A program made the translations under genes and the position numbers. The notes under the pieces are model-generated. The model was given only the letters and a program-made list of their open reading frames with translations. It did not search any database and had not been told where the DNA came from. Shown one piece after another: positions 8,511 through 16,675 of a DNA stretch of 64,000 nt (its first letter is position 1; every line of letters starts with the position of its first letter). The stretch comes from Pseudomonas putida (GTDB lineage: Bacteria > Pseudomonadota > Gammaproteobacteria > Pseudomonadales > Pseudomonadaceae): NCBI RefSeq assembly GCF_001976065.1, contig NZ_MNAH01000002.1, positions 493,118-557,117 on the forward strand, given 5' to 3'.

Positions 8511-10877
8511 AAAGCCTTCGGCGAGCAACTCCAGCACCGCCATCTCCCGGCTCGTGAGCCGATCATCGCGTTTGCTGTTGACCGTGGGTTGACCTGGCGG
8601 GGCCAACCGGGTTTCGCTGACCACCAGGTTGAAGTTGCCGGCGTTCGCCCTCGACGGCCGGGTCGGTTGGGCCGCACCAGCGTCCTGGGAGAAGTGTTGC
8701 AACAGGCGCAGTGCCTTGGCTTCAAGCCCATGGAAGTTCAGGCGTTGGCATTCGCGCAGCGCCGTTTCCAGGCGCCTGCAGGCATCCCGGTTTTGCCCCA
8801 CGGCCTGTTCGACGATGGCCAGTAGCAGCTGACTGTGCACCGGCAACGACGGCACCTGCACGCTGGTCAGCCGTGCGGCAGAGCCGCGCAGATATTGCTC
8901 GGTCATCTGCGCCATGAGCAGGGCCTGCTGCCAGTTCCGTTGAAGGATCAATACGCTCAGCGTCTGCAGATTGAGCACCCCGCGATAGCTGCTTTCCTGG
9001 ACATTGGCGCATTGCATAAGGCGCTCGGCGTCCTGCAGGAAGGCGCAGGCCTGTTGGAAATCGCCCCGGCAGGCGGACACTTGCGACAGGCCCATCAGGG
9101 CTTGCAGGATGGACAGGTAATGACCGCTGGCCAGTTGCATGGCCTGATGCAGGAGGCGCTCGCACTCATCAAGTTCTGCGCGCTGCAAATGCAACTTGCC
9201 CTGCAACACCCGCAAGCGTCCAAGCAACATCACATGCCGGTCGCCGTCGGCCTGTAGCAATGACAGGTTGTGCTGCAACAGGCGCTCGGCCAGATCGCTC
9301 TCACCGCACAGAATCATCAGGCAGATGCGCTGGATATTGACCTGTACTTCCCGGACCAGGCAACCCTGGCGGCGGGCCTGTTCGACGGCGAGCATCAGGA
9401 TCTGCTGGGCATGGGCGGTTTCGCCGTTGCTCATGGCCAGGCGCGCAAGGATGAACGTGCAGACGAACGACATGTGGCGTTGATCGTCACCCAAGTGATC
9501 GAGTGCTGCCTGGCAGTGCTCCGTGGCCAGCGTGCCGTGGCCCTGCAAACCGTTGATGGCGCCGCACAAGGCTTGCCAGCGTGCCAGCAGGCGTCGGTTC
9601 TGTTCGGCCGTGGGTTGTGGCAGGAAGCGATTCAGTTGCGCCAGGCAAACCTGCGCTTCATCCAGGCGCACATTCATCATCAGGGCGCAGGCATTGAGGA
9701 CCACCAGTTGCGGCGTGCTGGTCAGCAAGCCGGCGGGCAAACGGCCATGCCAGTCGAGCAGGCGTGGCAGATTGCGCCCCGACAACAGCCAGTCCGGATT
9801 GAGGGTGGCCATGTAATTGGCGGCCACATCGGCGCGGCCGGCACTGAAGGCCAGGTCGATGGCATCTTCGATGAAGCCCGCCGCACTCAAGCCCCGGCAG
9901 GCGCGCAGGCGCAGTCGATTGACTGGGTTGAGGTCGATTCTTCCCTGCAGGGCCTGCGCCACGGCCGGCAGGATGCAATGCCATTGACCCTGACTGTCCA
10001 GCGGCTGGAAGAACGTATGGGCGCGCAGCATTTCACCCAGGAATGATGTGTCGTGGTGTTCCTCCCACAACTCGGCGCACAGGGCTTCGTTAAACCGTGG
10101 CAAATAGGCCAGGCCGCACAGCAGGCTGCATTGTTCCGCATTCAGGTGGGCCAGCAATTCACGTTCCAGGTAGTCGTACAGCATCGCTCGTGCGCCTGTT
10201 GCCGAATTGACCAGCAGGCGTGTGCCCGCGCACCAACCCGCAGCCTGCTGCCAGATCGCCTCGCAGCCCGCGTCGCCGGTTGTCGGGGCGAACCGGCGCA
10301 CCAGGTCGTCGGACTCCTGGCGGGAAAAGGCCAGCGCCCGGTGATCGAGCTCCAGCAGTTCACCCTCGAGCATCAGGCGCGGCAGGTTCCAGGCCGGGCG
10401 TTGTCGGCAACTGACCCACAGTTCAATCGCGGCGGGGGAATGCAGCAGCAGGTGGTCGATCCAGGCATCGAGTGCGGTATCGGCCCTGGCCGGGTAATCG
10501 TCAAGGATCAGGGTCCAGGGTTGTTTCGATCCTTCAAGCCCGCTGAGCAATGCGACCGCCGTATTGACGGGCTGCGCCAGGTCGGCGAGCTGCTCGGCGA
10601 TGCGTGTGCAAAACCGGGCCAGGGTCAGGGGTTGTCCCGCCAGATCGAGTTGCAGGATTCGCGGTGCCGGTACGGATCGGGTCATGCATTGTCTGATCAA
10701 CGAGGTCTTGCCATAACCTGCCGGTGCGCAGAGCAGGCGCAGTCGTTGCGGTTTTTCCAGTAACTGAGCGGTCAGATGTTGGCGTGGTAGCAACCACGGG
10801 GAAGACGAGGGTACCTCGGCGTTCAGGCTGACCGGTTTGCAGGCTTCAAGAGAGAGAGGTGAAAGGGACTGCGACAT
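8370..10877 (-). CDS. Full-size LAL-type (MalT-like) LuxR transcriptional regulator
   Basis: The protein has 835 residues from the ATG at 10877, which is preceded by GGGAGAA. The frame stays open to 11033 without a better start. Order of domains: a P-loop STAND-type NTPase with Walker A PAGYGKTS near residue 55 and Walker B WTLILDDYP near 145; a long TPR-like helical region (about 350-720) for inducer sensing; and a C-terminal LuxR HTH (LTSREMAVLELLAEG, ISTNTVKAHIKHVNEKLGV). Members of this family integrate ATP and inducer binding to activate nearby catabolic genes. It is divergent from DUF1302 copy B with a 302-bp gap, so it is the best candidate activator of the DUF1302/DUF1329 units. Its last 141 bp overlap the run-on tail of the convergent half-size regulator. 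Confidence 0.9.
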   Translation of the reverse strand: MSQSLSPLSLEACKPVSLNAEVPSSSPWLLPRQHLTAQLLEKPQRLRLLCAPAGYGKTSLIRQCMTRSVPAPRILQLDLAGQPLTLARFCTRIAEQLADLAQPVNTAVALLSGLEGSKQPWTLILDDYPARADTALDAWIDHLLLHSPAAIELWVSCRQRPAWNLPRLMLEGELLELDHRALAFSRQESDDLVRRFAPTTGDAGCEAIWQQAAGWCAGTRLLVNSATGARAMLYDYLERELLAHLNAEQCSLLCGLAYLPRFNEALCAELWEEHHDTSFLGEMLRAHTFFQPLDSQGQWHCILPAVAQALQGRIDLNPVNRLRLRACRGLSAAGFIEDAIDLAFSAGRADVAANYMATLNPDWLLSGRNLPRLLDWHGRLPAGLLTSTPQLVVLNACALMMNVRLDEAQVCLAQLNRFLPQPTAEQNRRLLARWQALCGAINGLQGHGTLATEHCQAALDHLGDDQRHMSFVCTFILARLAMSNGETAHAQQILMLAVEQARRQGCLVREVQVNIQRICLMILCGESDLAERLLQHNLSLLQADGDRHVMLLGRLRVLQGKLHLQRAELDECERLLHQAMQLASGHYLSILQALMGLSQVSACRGDFQQACAFLQDAERLMQCANVQESSYRGVLNLQTLSVLILQRNWQQALLMAQMTEQYLRGSAARLTSVQVPSLPVHSQLLLAIVEQAVGQNRDACRRLETALRECQRLNFHGLEAKALRLLQHFSQDAGAAQPTRPSRANAGNFNLVVSETRLAPPGQPTVNSKRDDRLTSREMAVLELLAEGFSNREISERLYISTNTVKAHIKHVNEKLGVTRRAQAVMRAKATGVLL

Positions 10878-11179
10878 GTCGTTCTCCCGGGCCTTTGGGC
10901 GATGCGCTTGCGTTCGGTCCACAGCATCCGCAGGCTGGCCATCGCCGGCAATACCCTTTTCGGTTGAAACGTCAGCGCTTCTCTTGCGGCTACACCGGAT
11001 CCACTGTGGGAGCCGGCCACCAAACAAAATCACTGACGAACCGCGTTACTTCCCGTATCGACACCATCCCCCTAATCACCCAAACGGGTAACCCGAAATC
11101 ACCCCATCAGGGAATGTCAGCGTGATGGCACAGTCCCTACTGTTGGCGCTCCAACACAAACCGTAGTTCGGGGAGCCGC
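10878..11179. promoter_or_regulatory. Divergent control region between LAL regulator and DUF1302 copy B
   Basis: These 302 bp hold no gene. At 11070-11108 the sequence carries a cluster of symmetric and repeated motifs: AATCACCC twice, about 22 bp apart, around the palindrome GGGTAACCC. This would suit a dimeric LuxR-family operator about 75-110 bp before the DUF1302 start, but it is only a visual candidate. A partial REP-like GTGGGAGC lies near 11006. Confidence 0.4.
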
Positions 11180-13087
11180 ATGACAAAAACAACAAAGTGC
11201 GCAATCTTTCAACCGCACCTGCTGGCAGCAGCCGTTGCACTGGGGATTAGCGCGCAGGCTTGCGCTGTAAATTTCGATATGGGTGAGATTGAGGGCAGTT
11301 TCGATTCATCGCTGTCAGTGGGGGCCAGTTGGGCGGTGCGCGGGCCGGATCCGGATTTCATCTCCAACTTCAATTCCCAGGGCGTTCGGGGGGGCGCCTC
11401 GTCGCGGACCAACGATGACAACCGCCTGAATTTCAAGAAGGGCGAAACCTTCTCGAAGATCTTCAAGGGCGTGCATGACCTGGAACTGAAATACGGCGAC
11501 AGCGGCGCGTTTGTGCGCGGCAAGTACTGGTACGACTTCGAACTGATGGACGAGACTCGTCCGTTCTACGACATCGACGATCACGGCCGCCAGCGTGCCG
11601 CGAAGTCGTCAGGGGCGATGTTCCTCGACAGTTTCGTCTACCACAACTACACGATCGACGAATTGCAGGGCAACGTACGCCTGGGCAAACAGGTGGTGAG
11701 TTGGGGCGAGAGCACCTTCATCGGTAATTCGATCAACAGCATCAACCCGATCGACGTGGCAGCGCTGCGTCGTCCAGGGGCCGAGGTCAAGGAAGGGCTG
11801 ATCCCGGTGAACATGCTGTACGTGTCCCAGGGCCTGACGGAAAACGTCACCGCCGAGGCGTTCTACCAGATCGAATGGGCGCCGTCGGTGATCGACAACT
11901 GCGGCACCTTCTTCGGCAATGACGTTACGCCCGAAGGCTGCAACGATCGCGCCGTGATCGCCGGTCTCGATCTACCACCCGGCGTTGGCAGCAACTCCGG
12001 CTCAGGCCTGCAAGTGGCGGGCTCCGGTGCACAGGGCGGCGGCGTCGATGATGCCTACGTGACGCGTACCAAGACCCGTGATGCCCGAGACAGCGGCCAG
12101 TTCGGCGTGGCGTTGCGCTGGTTCGCGCCTGACCTGAACGACACCGAGTTCGGGGCTTACTTGCTCAACTACCACAGCCGTAACCCCAACCTGGACTTCA
12201 CCCGCGCCACCGTGACCACTAACACCGGCGCCGGCCTGGCGACCGTACCAGGGGCGATCAACTCGATCCGCACCGCGACGTACCATGTGGTTTACCCCGA
12301 GGACATTCGTCTCTACGGCTTGAGCTTCGCGACCAACGCCCTCGGTACATCGCTGGGGGGTGAGATCAGCTACCGGCCAAATATGCCACTGCAACTCAAC
12401 GGTGCCGACCTCAACCTGGCCGCCACGGGCAACAAGAACGCACCTTCGTTTGTCGCGGGGCGCTCGCAGAACGTCGCCGGTGCTCCACTGGACGGCTATG
12501 TGCGGATGCCGGTGCTGCAAACCCAATTCAGCGCAACGCGTTTCTTCGATCAGGTGATGGGTGCCAGCCGGCTGACCCTGGTGGGCGAGGTGGGCTACAA
12601 CCGTATCAACGGCCTGGGGGACGCTGACGGCACTGACATGCGTTTCGGTCGCAGCACAATTTTCGGCGCAGGCTTACTGGCGACGGGCCCAGGAGCTGGT
12701 GCCACCGGTGCGCAAACCTGCGCCGGTGCGCCGAGCCAGGTACCGGGTGCGGCAGCCGGAGTGACGAGGCCGAGCAACCCGCAACAGGAATGCAACAGCC
12801 ACGGTTTCTACACCACCGATTCCTGGGGTTATCGCCTGCGCGGTCGACTCGACTATCCGAACGTGTTTGCCGGGGTGAACCTGGCGCCGAACCTCGCCTG
12901 GTCCCATGACGTCGAGGGTAATGGCCCGAATTTCGAGGAAGGCCTCAAGGCCATCAGCGTCGGGGTGGATGCCGACTACGCCAACCTCTATACCGCGAGC
13001 CTCAGCTACACGGATTTCTTTGGCGGCGATTTCAACACCAATGCCGATCGCGACTACGTGGCCTTAAGCCTCGGCGTTAACTTCTGA
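11180..13087 (+). CDS. DUF1302 family outer-membrane protein, copy B
   Basis: The protein is complete at 635 residues. The signal peptide covers about residues 1-30 (LLAAAVALGISAQACA, cleavage before VNFDMG). The mature part opens with a glycine/serine-rich stretch (GSFDSSLSVGASWAVRGPD) and alternates amphipathic strands to a C-terminal YVALSLGVNF, the usual outer-membrane barrel end. The DUF1302 core includes LRLGKQVVSWGEST-like sequence at about 160-175 and INSINPIDVAALRRPGAEVKEG. The ATG follows GGGGAGCCGC. The gene is 26 bp ahead of DUF1329 copy B. It is the only complete DUF1302 here and is a paralogue of the gene cut by the left edge, with one stretch of 125 identical bases. A porin or channel role for a hydrophobic substrate is inferred from family context. 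Confidence 0.88.
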   Translation: MTKTTKCAIFQPHLLAAAVALGISAQACAVNFDMGEIEGSFDSSLSVGASWAVRGPDPDFISNFNSQGVRGGASSRTNDDNRLNFKKGETFSKIFKGVHDLELKYGDSGAFVRGKYWYDFELMDETRPFYDIDDHGRQRAAKSSGAMFLDSFVYHNYTIDELQGNVRLGKQVVSWGESTFIGNSINSINPIDVAALRRPGAEVKEGLIPVNMLYVSQGLTENVTAEAFYQIEWAPSVIDNCGTFFGNDVTPEGCNDRAVIAGLDLPPGVGSNSGSGLQVAGSGAQGGGVDDAYVTRTKTRDARDSGQFGVALRWFAPDLNDTEFGAYLLNYHSRNPNLDFTRATVTTNTGAGLATVPGAINSIRTATYHVVYPEDIRLYGLSFATNALGTSLGGEISYRPNMPLQLNGADLNLAATGNKNAPSFVAGRSQNVAGAPLDGYVRMPVLQTQFSATRFFDQVMGASRLTLVGEVGYNRINGLGDADGTDMRFGRSTIFGAGLLATGPGAGATGAQTCAGAPSQVPGAAAGVTRPSNPQQECNSHGFYTTDSWGYRLRGRLDYPNVFAGVNLAPNLAWSHDVEGNGPNFEEGLKAISVGVDADYANLYTASLSYTDFFGGDFNTNADRDYVALSLGVNF

Positions 13088-13113
13088 TAGCCCAACAGCA
13101 AAGGATCGAGACC

Positions 13114-14481
13114 ATGAAAAAAATCATTCTTGTTGCATGCGGCACCCTTGCGCTGAGTCTGTTATCCACCAGCATTCTGGCCGCTGTTTCCGAGCAGGAA
13201 GCGGCAAAACTGGGTACCAGCCTGACGCCCCTCGGCGGGGAAAAGGCCGGCAATGCCAGCGGCAGCATCCCCGCCTGGACCGGAGGCCTGAAACCCGGCG
13301 CCGCGCCGATGACCAACGACTTTCTCGGCAACCCGTTCGAAGGAGAGAAGCCGCAGTTCGTGATCACCGCCGCCAATGCCGCGCAGTACAAGGCCAACTT
13401 GACCGCCGGGCAACAGGCGATGTTCCAGCGCTACCCCGACAGCTACAAAATCCCCGTGTACAAGACCCAGCGCACAGCCTCGGCGCCCCAAGAGGTCTAC
13501 GACGCGGCGAAGAAAAGCGCGGTGACCACCGAGGCGACCAATGGCGGTTATGCGCTGAAGAACTTCGAACAATCGCACTACTACGCGTTCCCGATTCCCA
13601 GGAACGGACTGGAAGTGGTGTGGAACCACCTGACACGTTCACGGGGCACCAACTTCATCAACCGCCAGGCCCAGGCGACGCCGCAAACCAATGGCGACTA
13701 CACCATCGTCGACATCGAAATCGCGGCGGGTTTGCCGTGGAAAATGGTCGATGCCAAGCCCGAGGACACCGCCAACATCCTGTTCTTTGCCAAGCAGACG
13801 GTGACCGCGCCGGCACGGATGGCGGGCAGTGTGCTGTTGATCCACGAGACCCTCGACCAGGTCAAGGAGCCGCGCATGGCCTGGGCCTACAACGCCGGCC
13901 AGCGCCGCGTGCGCCGGGCGCCGCAAGTGGCCTATGACGGCCCGGGCACCGCCGCCGACGGCATGCGAGTGGCGGACAACGCCGACATGTACAACGGCGC
14001 GCCGGATCGATACGACTGGAAACTGATCGGCAAGAAGGAGATCTACGTCCCGTACAACAATTACCAGCTGCAATCGCCGAAACTCAAGTACGCCGACATC
14101 ATCAAGCCCGGCCATATCAACCAGGACCTGACCCGCTACGAGCTGCATCGGGTGTGGGAAGTGGAGGGTACGTTACGCCCGGGTGAGCGCCACATCTACG
14201 CCAAGCGTCATATGTACTTCGACGAGGACACCTGGGCGGCGGTGGAAATCGACCAGTACGACGGTCGCGGTCAACTGTGGCGTGTCAGCGAGGGGTATCT
14301 GGTCAACGATTACCAACAAGGCGTGGCGGTCTACGCCGGGATCGGCATCTATGACCTGATCGCCGGGCGCTACCTGGTGTCGAACCTGGGCAACGAAAAC
14401 AAGCGCGGCACCGACTACAGCTATAAGCCCACCATGGCCGACTTCACCCCGGCGGCCCTGCGTAACGCCGGTATTCGCTAG
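13114..14481 (+). CDS. DUF1329 family periplasmic/outer-membrane-associated protein, copy B
   Basis: The protein has 455 residues, the same length as copy A at 1250-2617. Most differences are concentrated in the signal peptide (MKKIILVACGTLALSLLSTS, cleavage near ILA-AVS) and a few surface positions. Shared blocks include PAWTGGLKPGAAP, NHLTRSRGTNFINRQAQATPQ and RHIYAKRHMYFDEDTWAAVE. The start follows GGATCGAGACC after the DUF1302 stop, and the two are clearly one operon. No thiolase follows this copy; the transcript instead meets a convergent half-size LuxR gene across the hairpin at 14505. Keeping both pairs suggests either dosage or slightly different substrates. Confidence 0.87.
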   Translation: MKKIILVACGTLALSLLSTSILAAVSEQEAAKLGTSLTPLGGEKAGNASGSIPAWTGGLKPGAAPMTNDFLGNPFEGEKPQFVITAANAAQYKANLTAGQQAMFQRYPDSYKIPVYKTQRTASAPQEVYDAAKKSAVTTEATNGGYALKNFEQSHYYAFPIPRNGLEVVWNHLTRSRGTNFINRQAQATPQTNGDYTIVDIEIAAGLPWKMVDAKPEDTANILFFAKQTVTAPARMAGSVLLIHETLDQVKEPRMAWAYNAGQRRVRRAPQVAYDGPGTAADGMRVADNADMYNGAPDRYDWKLIGKKEIYVPYNNYQLQSPKLKYADIIKPGHINQDLTRYELHRVWEVEGTLRPGERHIYAKRHMYFDEDTWAAVEIDQYDGRGQLWRVSEGYLVNDYQQGVAVYAGIGIYDLIAGRYLVSNLGNENKRGTDYSYKPTMADFTPAALRNAGIR

Positions 14482-14504
14482 GCACCACCGATCGCTCCCG
14501 AGCT

Positions 14505-14535
14505 GATCGTTCCCGCGCTCTGCGTGGGAACGATC
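14505..14535. repeat. Dispersed palindrome / bidirectional terminator between convergent genes
   Basis: The element GATCGTTCCC-G-CGC-TCT-GCG-T-GGGAACGATC forms a 14-bp stem with one G-T pair. It is a repeat type common between Pseudomonas genes. It lies exactly between the convergent stops at 14481 and 14546 and could stop transcription from both sides. Confidence 0.7.
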
Positions 14536-14545
14536 TATACAAGCG

Positions 14546-15514
14546 TCAATCCAGCCAGCCCCGGGTGCGGGCGATCGCCAGGGCCTGGGTGCGGCTGTGG
14601 GCACCGAGCTTGACGTTGATTTTGTGCAGGTGCGACTTGACTGTGCATTCGCCGAGGAACAATTTCTGCGCGATGGTGCGGTTGCGATGCCCGGCGGCCA
14701 ACAGATGCAATACCTGTGTTTCTCTTGGGGTAAGGGTGATGGGGGGGATGCCGAGCCGACCAAGCACTTGCGTGACAAAGGCCGGATCAATACCCCTGTC
14801 GGCATGCGCGCATCGCTGCTCGTCCCAGCGTCGTAACAGCGCCGCCAAGGGCTCACCTTCGTCAATAAAACACTGCCAGAAACCGACATCACCCGCCAAA
14901 CGCATGGCGCGGTCGAGTGTCTGCATGGCCAATCGATTTTGCTTGAGTCCACCCTGAGCCATGGCCAACAGCAATTGCAGCCTGATTTCCCGGGGACGAT
15001 TCTGTTGTGGGGTGTGAAGCGCCAACAGCAGATCGTCGACCGCAGCGTTGTAATTGCCTTGGGCAATGCGCAGGCGCTGGGATGCGATCAGCGGGATGTC
15101 GAATTCGCCAGTGGCCAATCCGCAAAACCGTCGGTCGCTGATGGTTAGCGATGTTTGCAAGGCCACCTGCGCCACATCCAGCTGGTTGTTCAGGGTCGCC
15201 ACCCGGGTGCGTTCCAGCCAGGCTGCGCATTGGGCTTGCGCGCAGCCCGATTGTTGCCCGAACCGCTCAAGCTCGATCAAGTGGCGCAACCAGCTTTCTC
15301 GCTCGCCACGCATCAGGGCCAGGCGAGCCAGCAGCACGTGGCTGATGACCAGGGCATCGGCTGCGACGATCCGCCGGGCTTCGGGCAGGATGTCTGTCAG
15401 TCGCTGCCCGGCCTCATGGAGTTCACCGCGCTCATAAAACGCAAGGGCCGTGAGCGCATCGCGCAACGGGTCTGGGCAGGGTGCCACGTGACGGGGGGCA
15501 AGGAGGCCAGGCAT
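14546..15514 (-). CDS. Half-size LuxR-type regulator (MalT/LAL C-terminal half), copy 2
   Basis: The protein has 322 residues from the ATG at 15514 (MPGLLAPRHVAPC); the frame is open to 15598 but that start has no support. Residues 1-240 are TPR-like helices (LTALAFYERGELHEAGQRL, AQCAAWLERTRVATL). A LuxR HTH follows at about 260-320 (LTPRETQVLHLLAAG, LGECTVKSHLHKINVKLGA), ending RGWLD-stop. It aligns along its whole length with the half-size protein at 7236-8510, and both lack the NTPase half. It is divergent from the itaconate operon (start 15791, 276-bp gap), so it may control either that operon or the DUF1302/1329 units. No LysR gene of the kind that controls itaconate genes in P. aeruginosa is present here. 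The ribosome site is weak (GGGAT). Confidence 0.72.
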   Translation of the reverse strand: MPGLLAPRHVAPCPDPLRDALTALAFYERGELHEAGQRLTDILPEARRIVAADALVISHVLLARLALMRGERESWLRHLIELERFGQQSGCAQAQCAAWLERTRVATLNNQLDVAQVALQTSLTISDRRFCGLATGEFDIPLIASQRLRIAQGNYNAAVDDLLLALHTPQQNRPREIRLQLLLAMAQGGLKQNRLAMQTLDRAMRLAGDVGFWQCFIDEGEPLAALLRRWDEQRCAHADRGIDPAFVTQVLGRLGIPPITLTPRETQVLHLLAAGHRNRTIAQKLFLGECTVKSHLHKINVKLGAHSRTQALAIARTRGWLD

Positions 15515-15675
15515 GACAGTGATCCCGGTAAATTCAGCCACGATCCTCTGTTTTCCGGCCGTCGGGGAGTAGCAAATTCGCAGGTGCCATTCTCCCACCA
15601 GCGTACGTTCCTTCGGACGCCGTCAACTTCATCCCAGGCTTCACTCATTCGACTGTCGCCCCGGCAAAGATCCTC

Positions 15676-15703
15676 TGTAGGCGCTGGCAAGCCAGCGCCT
15701 ACA
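15676..15703. repeat. Perfect 13-bp palindrome (REP-like)
   Basis: TGTAGGCGCTGGC-AA-GCCAGCGCCTACA is a REP-like dispersed palindrome. It lies in the 276-bp gap between the half-size LuxR gene and the itaconate operon. It has no T-run, so it is a repeat and not a terminator. Confidence 0.75.
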
Positions 15704-15790
15704 TAACCGATGCCCCCCGATGCGGGGAGTTCTGCCGGGGCCAGCAAACATCCGAGCATAGGGCTTACGCGCCCTGAGAGGATTTTGTGC

Positions 15791-16627
15791 ATGTCAGCCC
15801 TGAGTGATTCCCCTTACGCCGCCTGGATCGGGCGCAGCGAGCACACCACCGAGCATTTGAGTTCGGGCCTGGTCAAGCGCATCGCCGCAACCCTGGGTGA
15901 TGTCGCCCCTGAACCGGGCCAGCCATTGCCCGCGCTCTGGCACTGGGCATTCTTTCAGCCCGCGGTAGAAGAAACCGGGCTCGGCCTGGACGGCCACCCG
16001 GCCCACAACGACCTGCTGCCACCGACCCACAATCGCAATCGGATGTGGGCGGGCGGACGCGTGGAATTCTACGAGGCGCTGCGGGTGGATGCCCAGGCAA
16101 CGCGTACCACGACCGTGATGAATATCGAGGAAAAATCCGGGCGCAGCGGTTCGCTGCTGTTTGCGACCCTGCGTCACGACTACACCCAGGACGGGCAACT
16201 GGCGATTCGCGAGGAGCAGGACATCGTCTATCGCGACCCGACCCCACCTCGGCTCGCCAGTGGCGAAGCCTTGCCCCTTGCCGGTTGGCAAGAATCGATC
16301 ACGCCCAGCCCGACCTTGCTGTTTCGCTACAGCGCCGTGACCTTCAACGGCCATCGCATCCACTACGACTGGCCCTATGTCACCCAAGCCGAGGGCTATC
16401 CCGGCCTGGTGGTGCAGGGGCCGTTGATTGCCACGCTCAACCTGCACGCCTTCCGCCGCGCCAACCCGCAGGCGCGAATCCGGCGCTTTGACTATCGCGG
16501 CATCCGGCCGTTGATCTCGCCACAGCCCTTCATGGTCGGTGGACGCCTGTATGCACCCGGCAGGGCCGAGCTCTGGGCCGGCGACGACGGCGGAATCGCC
16601 CAGCGCGCCGAACTGATTTTCGACTGA
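15791..16627 (+). CDS. ich: MaoC-like hydratase, probable itaconyl-CoA hydratase
   Basis: The protein has 278 residues and starts at ATG 15791 after GAGAGGATTTTG. It is a FAS1/MaoC-type hot-dog dehydratase of the mesaconyl-C4-CoA/itaconyl-CoA hydratase branch. The N-terminal half carries WHWAFFQP and NRMWAGGRVEFYEALR. The C-terminal half carries the catalytic hydratase signature FRYSAVTFNGHRIHYDWPYV, followed by GYPGLVVQGPL. In P. aeruginosa the homologous enzyme (Ich, PA0878) hydrates itaconyl-CoA to (S)-citramalyl-CoA. The gene order that follows (acyl-CoA dehydrogenase, MmgE/PrpD, CoA-transferase, CitE-like lyase) matches that operon, which makes the assignment firm. It is first in the operon; the acyl-CoA dehydrogenase starts 48 bp downstream. 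Confidence 0.85.
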   Translation: MSALSDSPYAAWIGRSEHTTEHLSSGLVKRIAATLGDVAPEPGQPLPALWHWAFFQPAVEETGLGLDGHPAHNDLLPPTHNRNRMWAGGRVEFYEALRVDAQATRTTTVMNIEEKSGRSGSLLFATLRHDYTQDGQLAIREEQDIVYRDPTPPRLASGEALPLAGWQESITPSPTLLFRYSAVTFNGHRIHYDWPYVTQAEGYPGLVVQGPLIATLNLHAFRRANPQARIRRFDYRGIRPLISPQPFMVGGRLYAPGRAELWAGDDGGIAQRAELIFD

Positions 16628-16675
16628 TTTGCGGCCTTCTCCTGGCAGCCCCATAACAACAATCGAGGACACCCG

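Noticed and set aside
10995..11012. Single REP-like half element
   Set aside because: Only GTGGGAGC matches; no inverted partner is found, so it is not called as a repeat.
11110..11150. Possible sigma-54 promoter (TGGCAC) before DUF1302 copy B
   Set aside because: The -12 GC element is missing at the required distance, so the match is to half of the consensus only.
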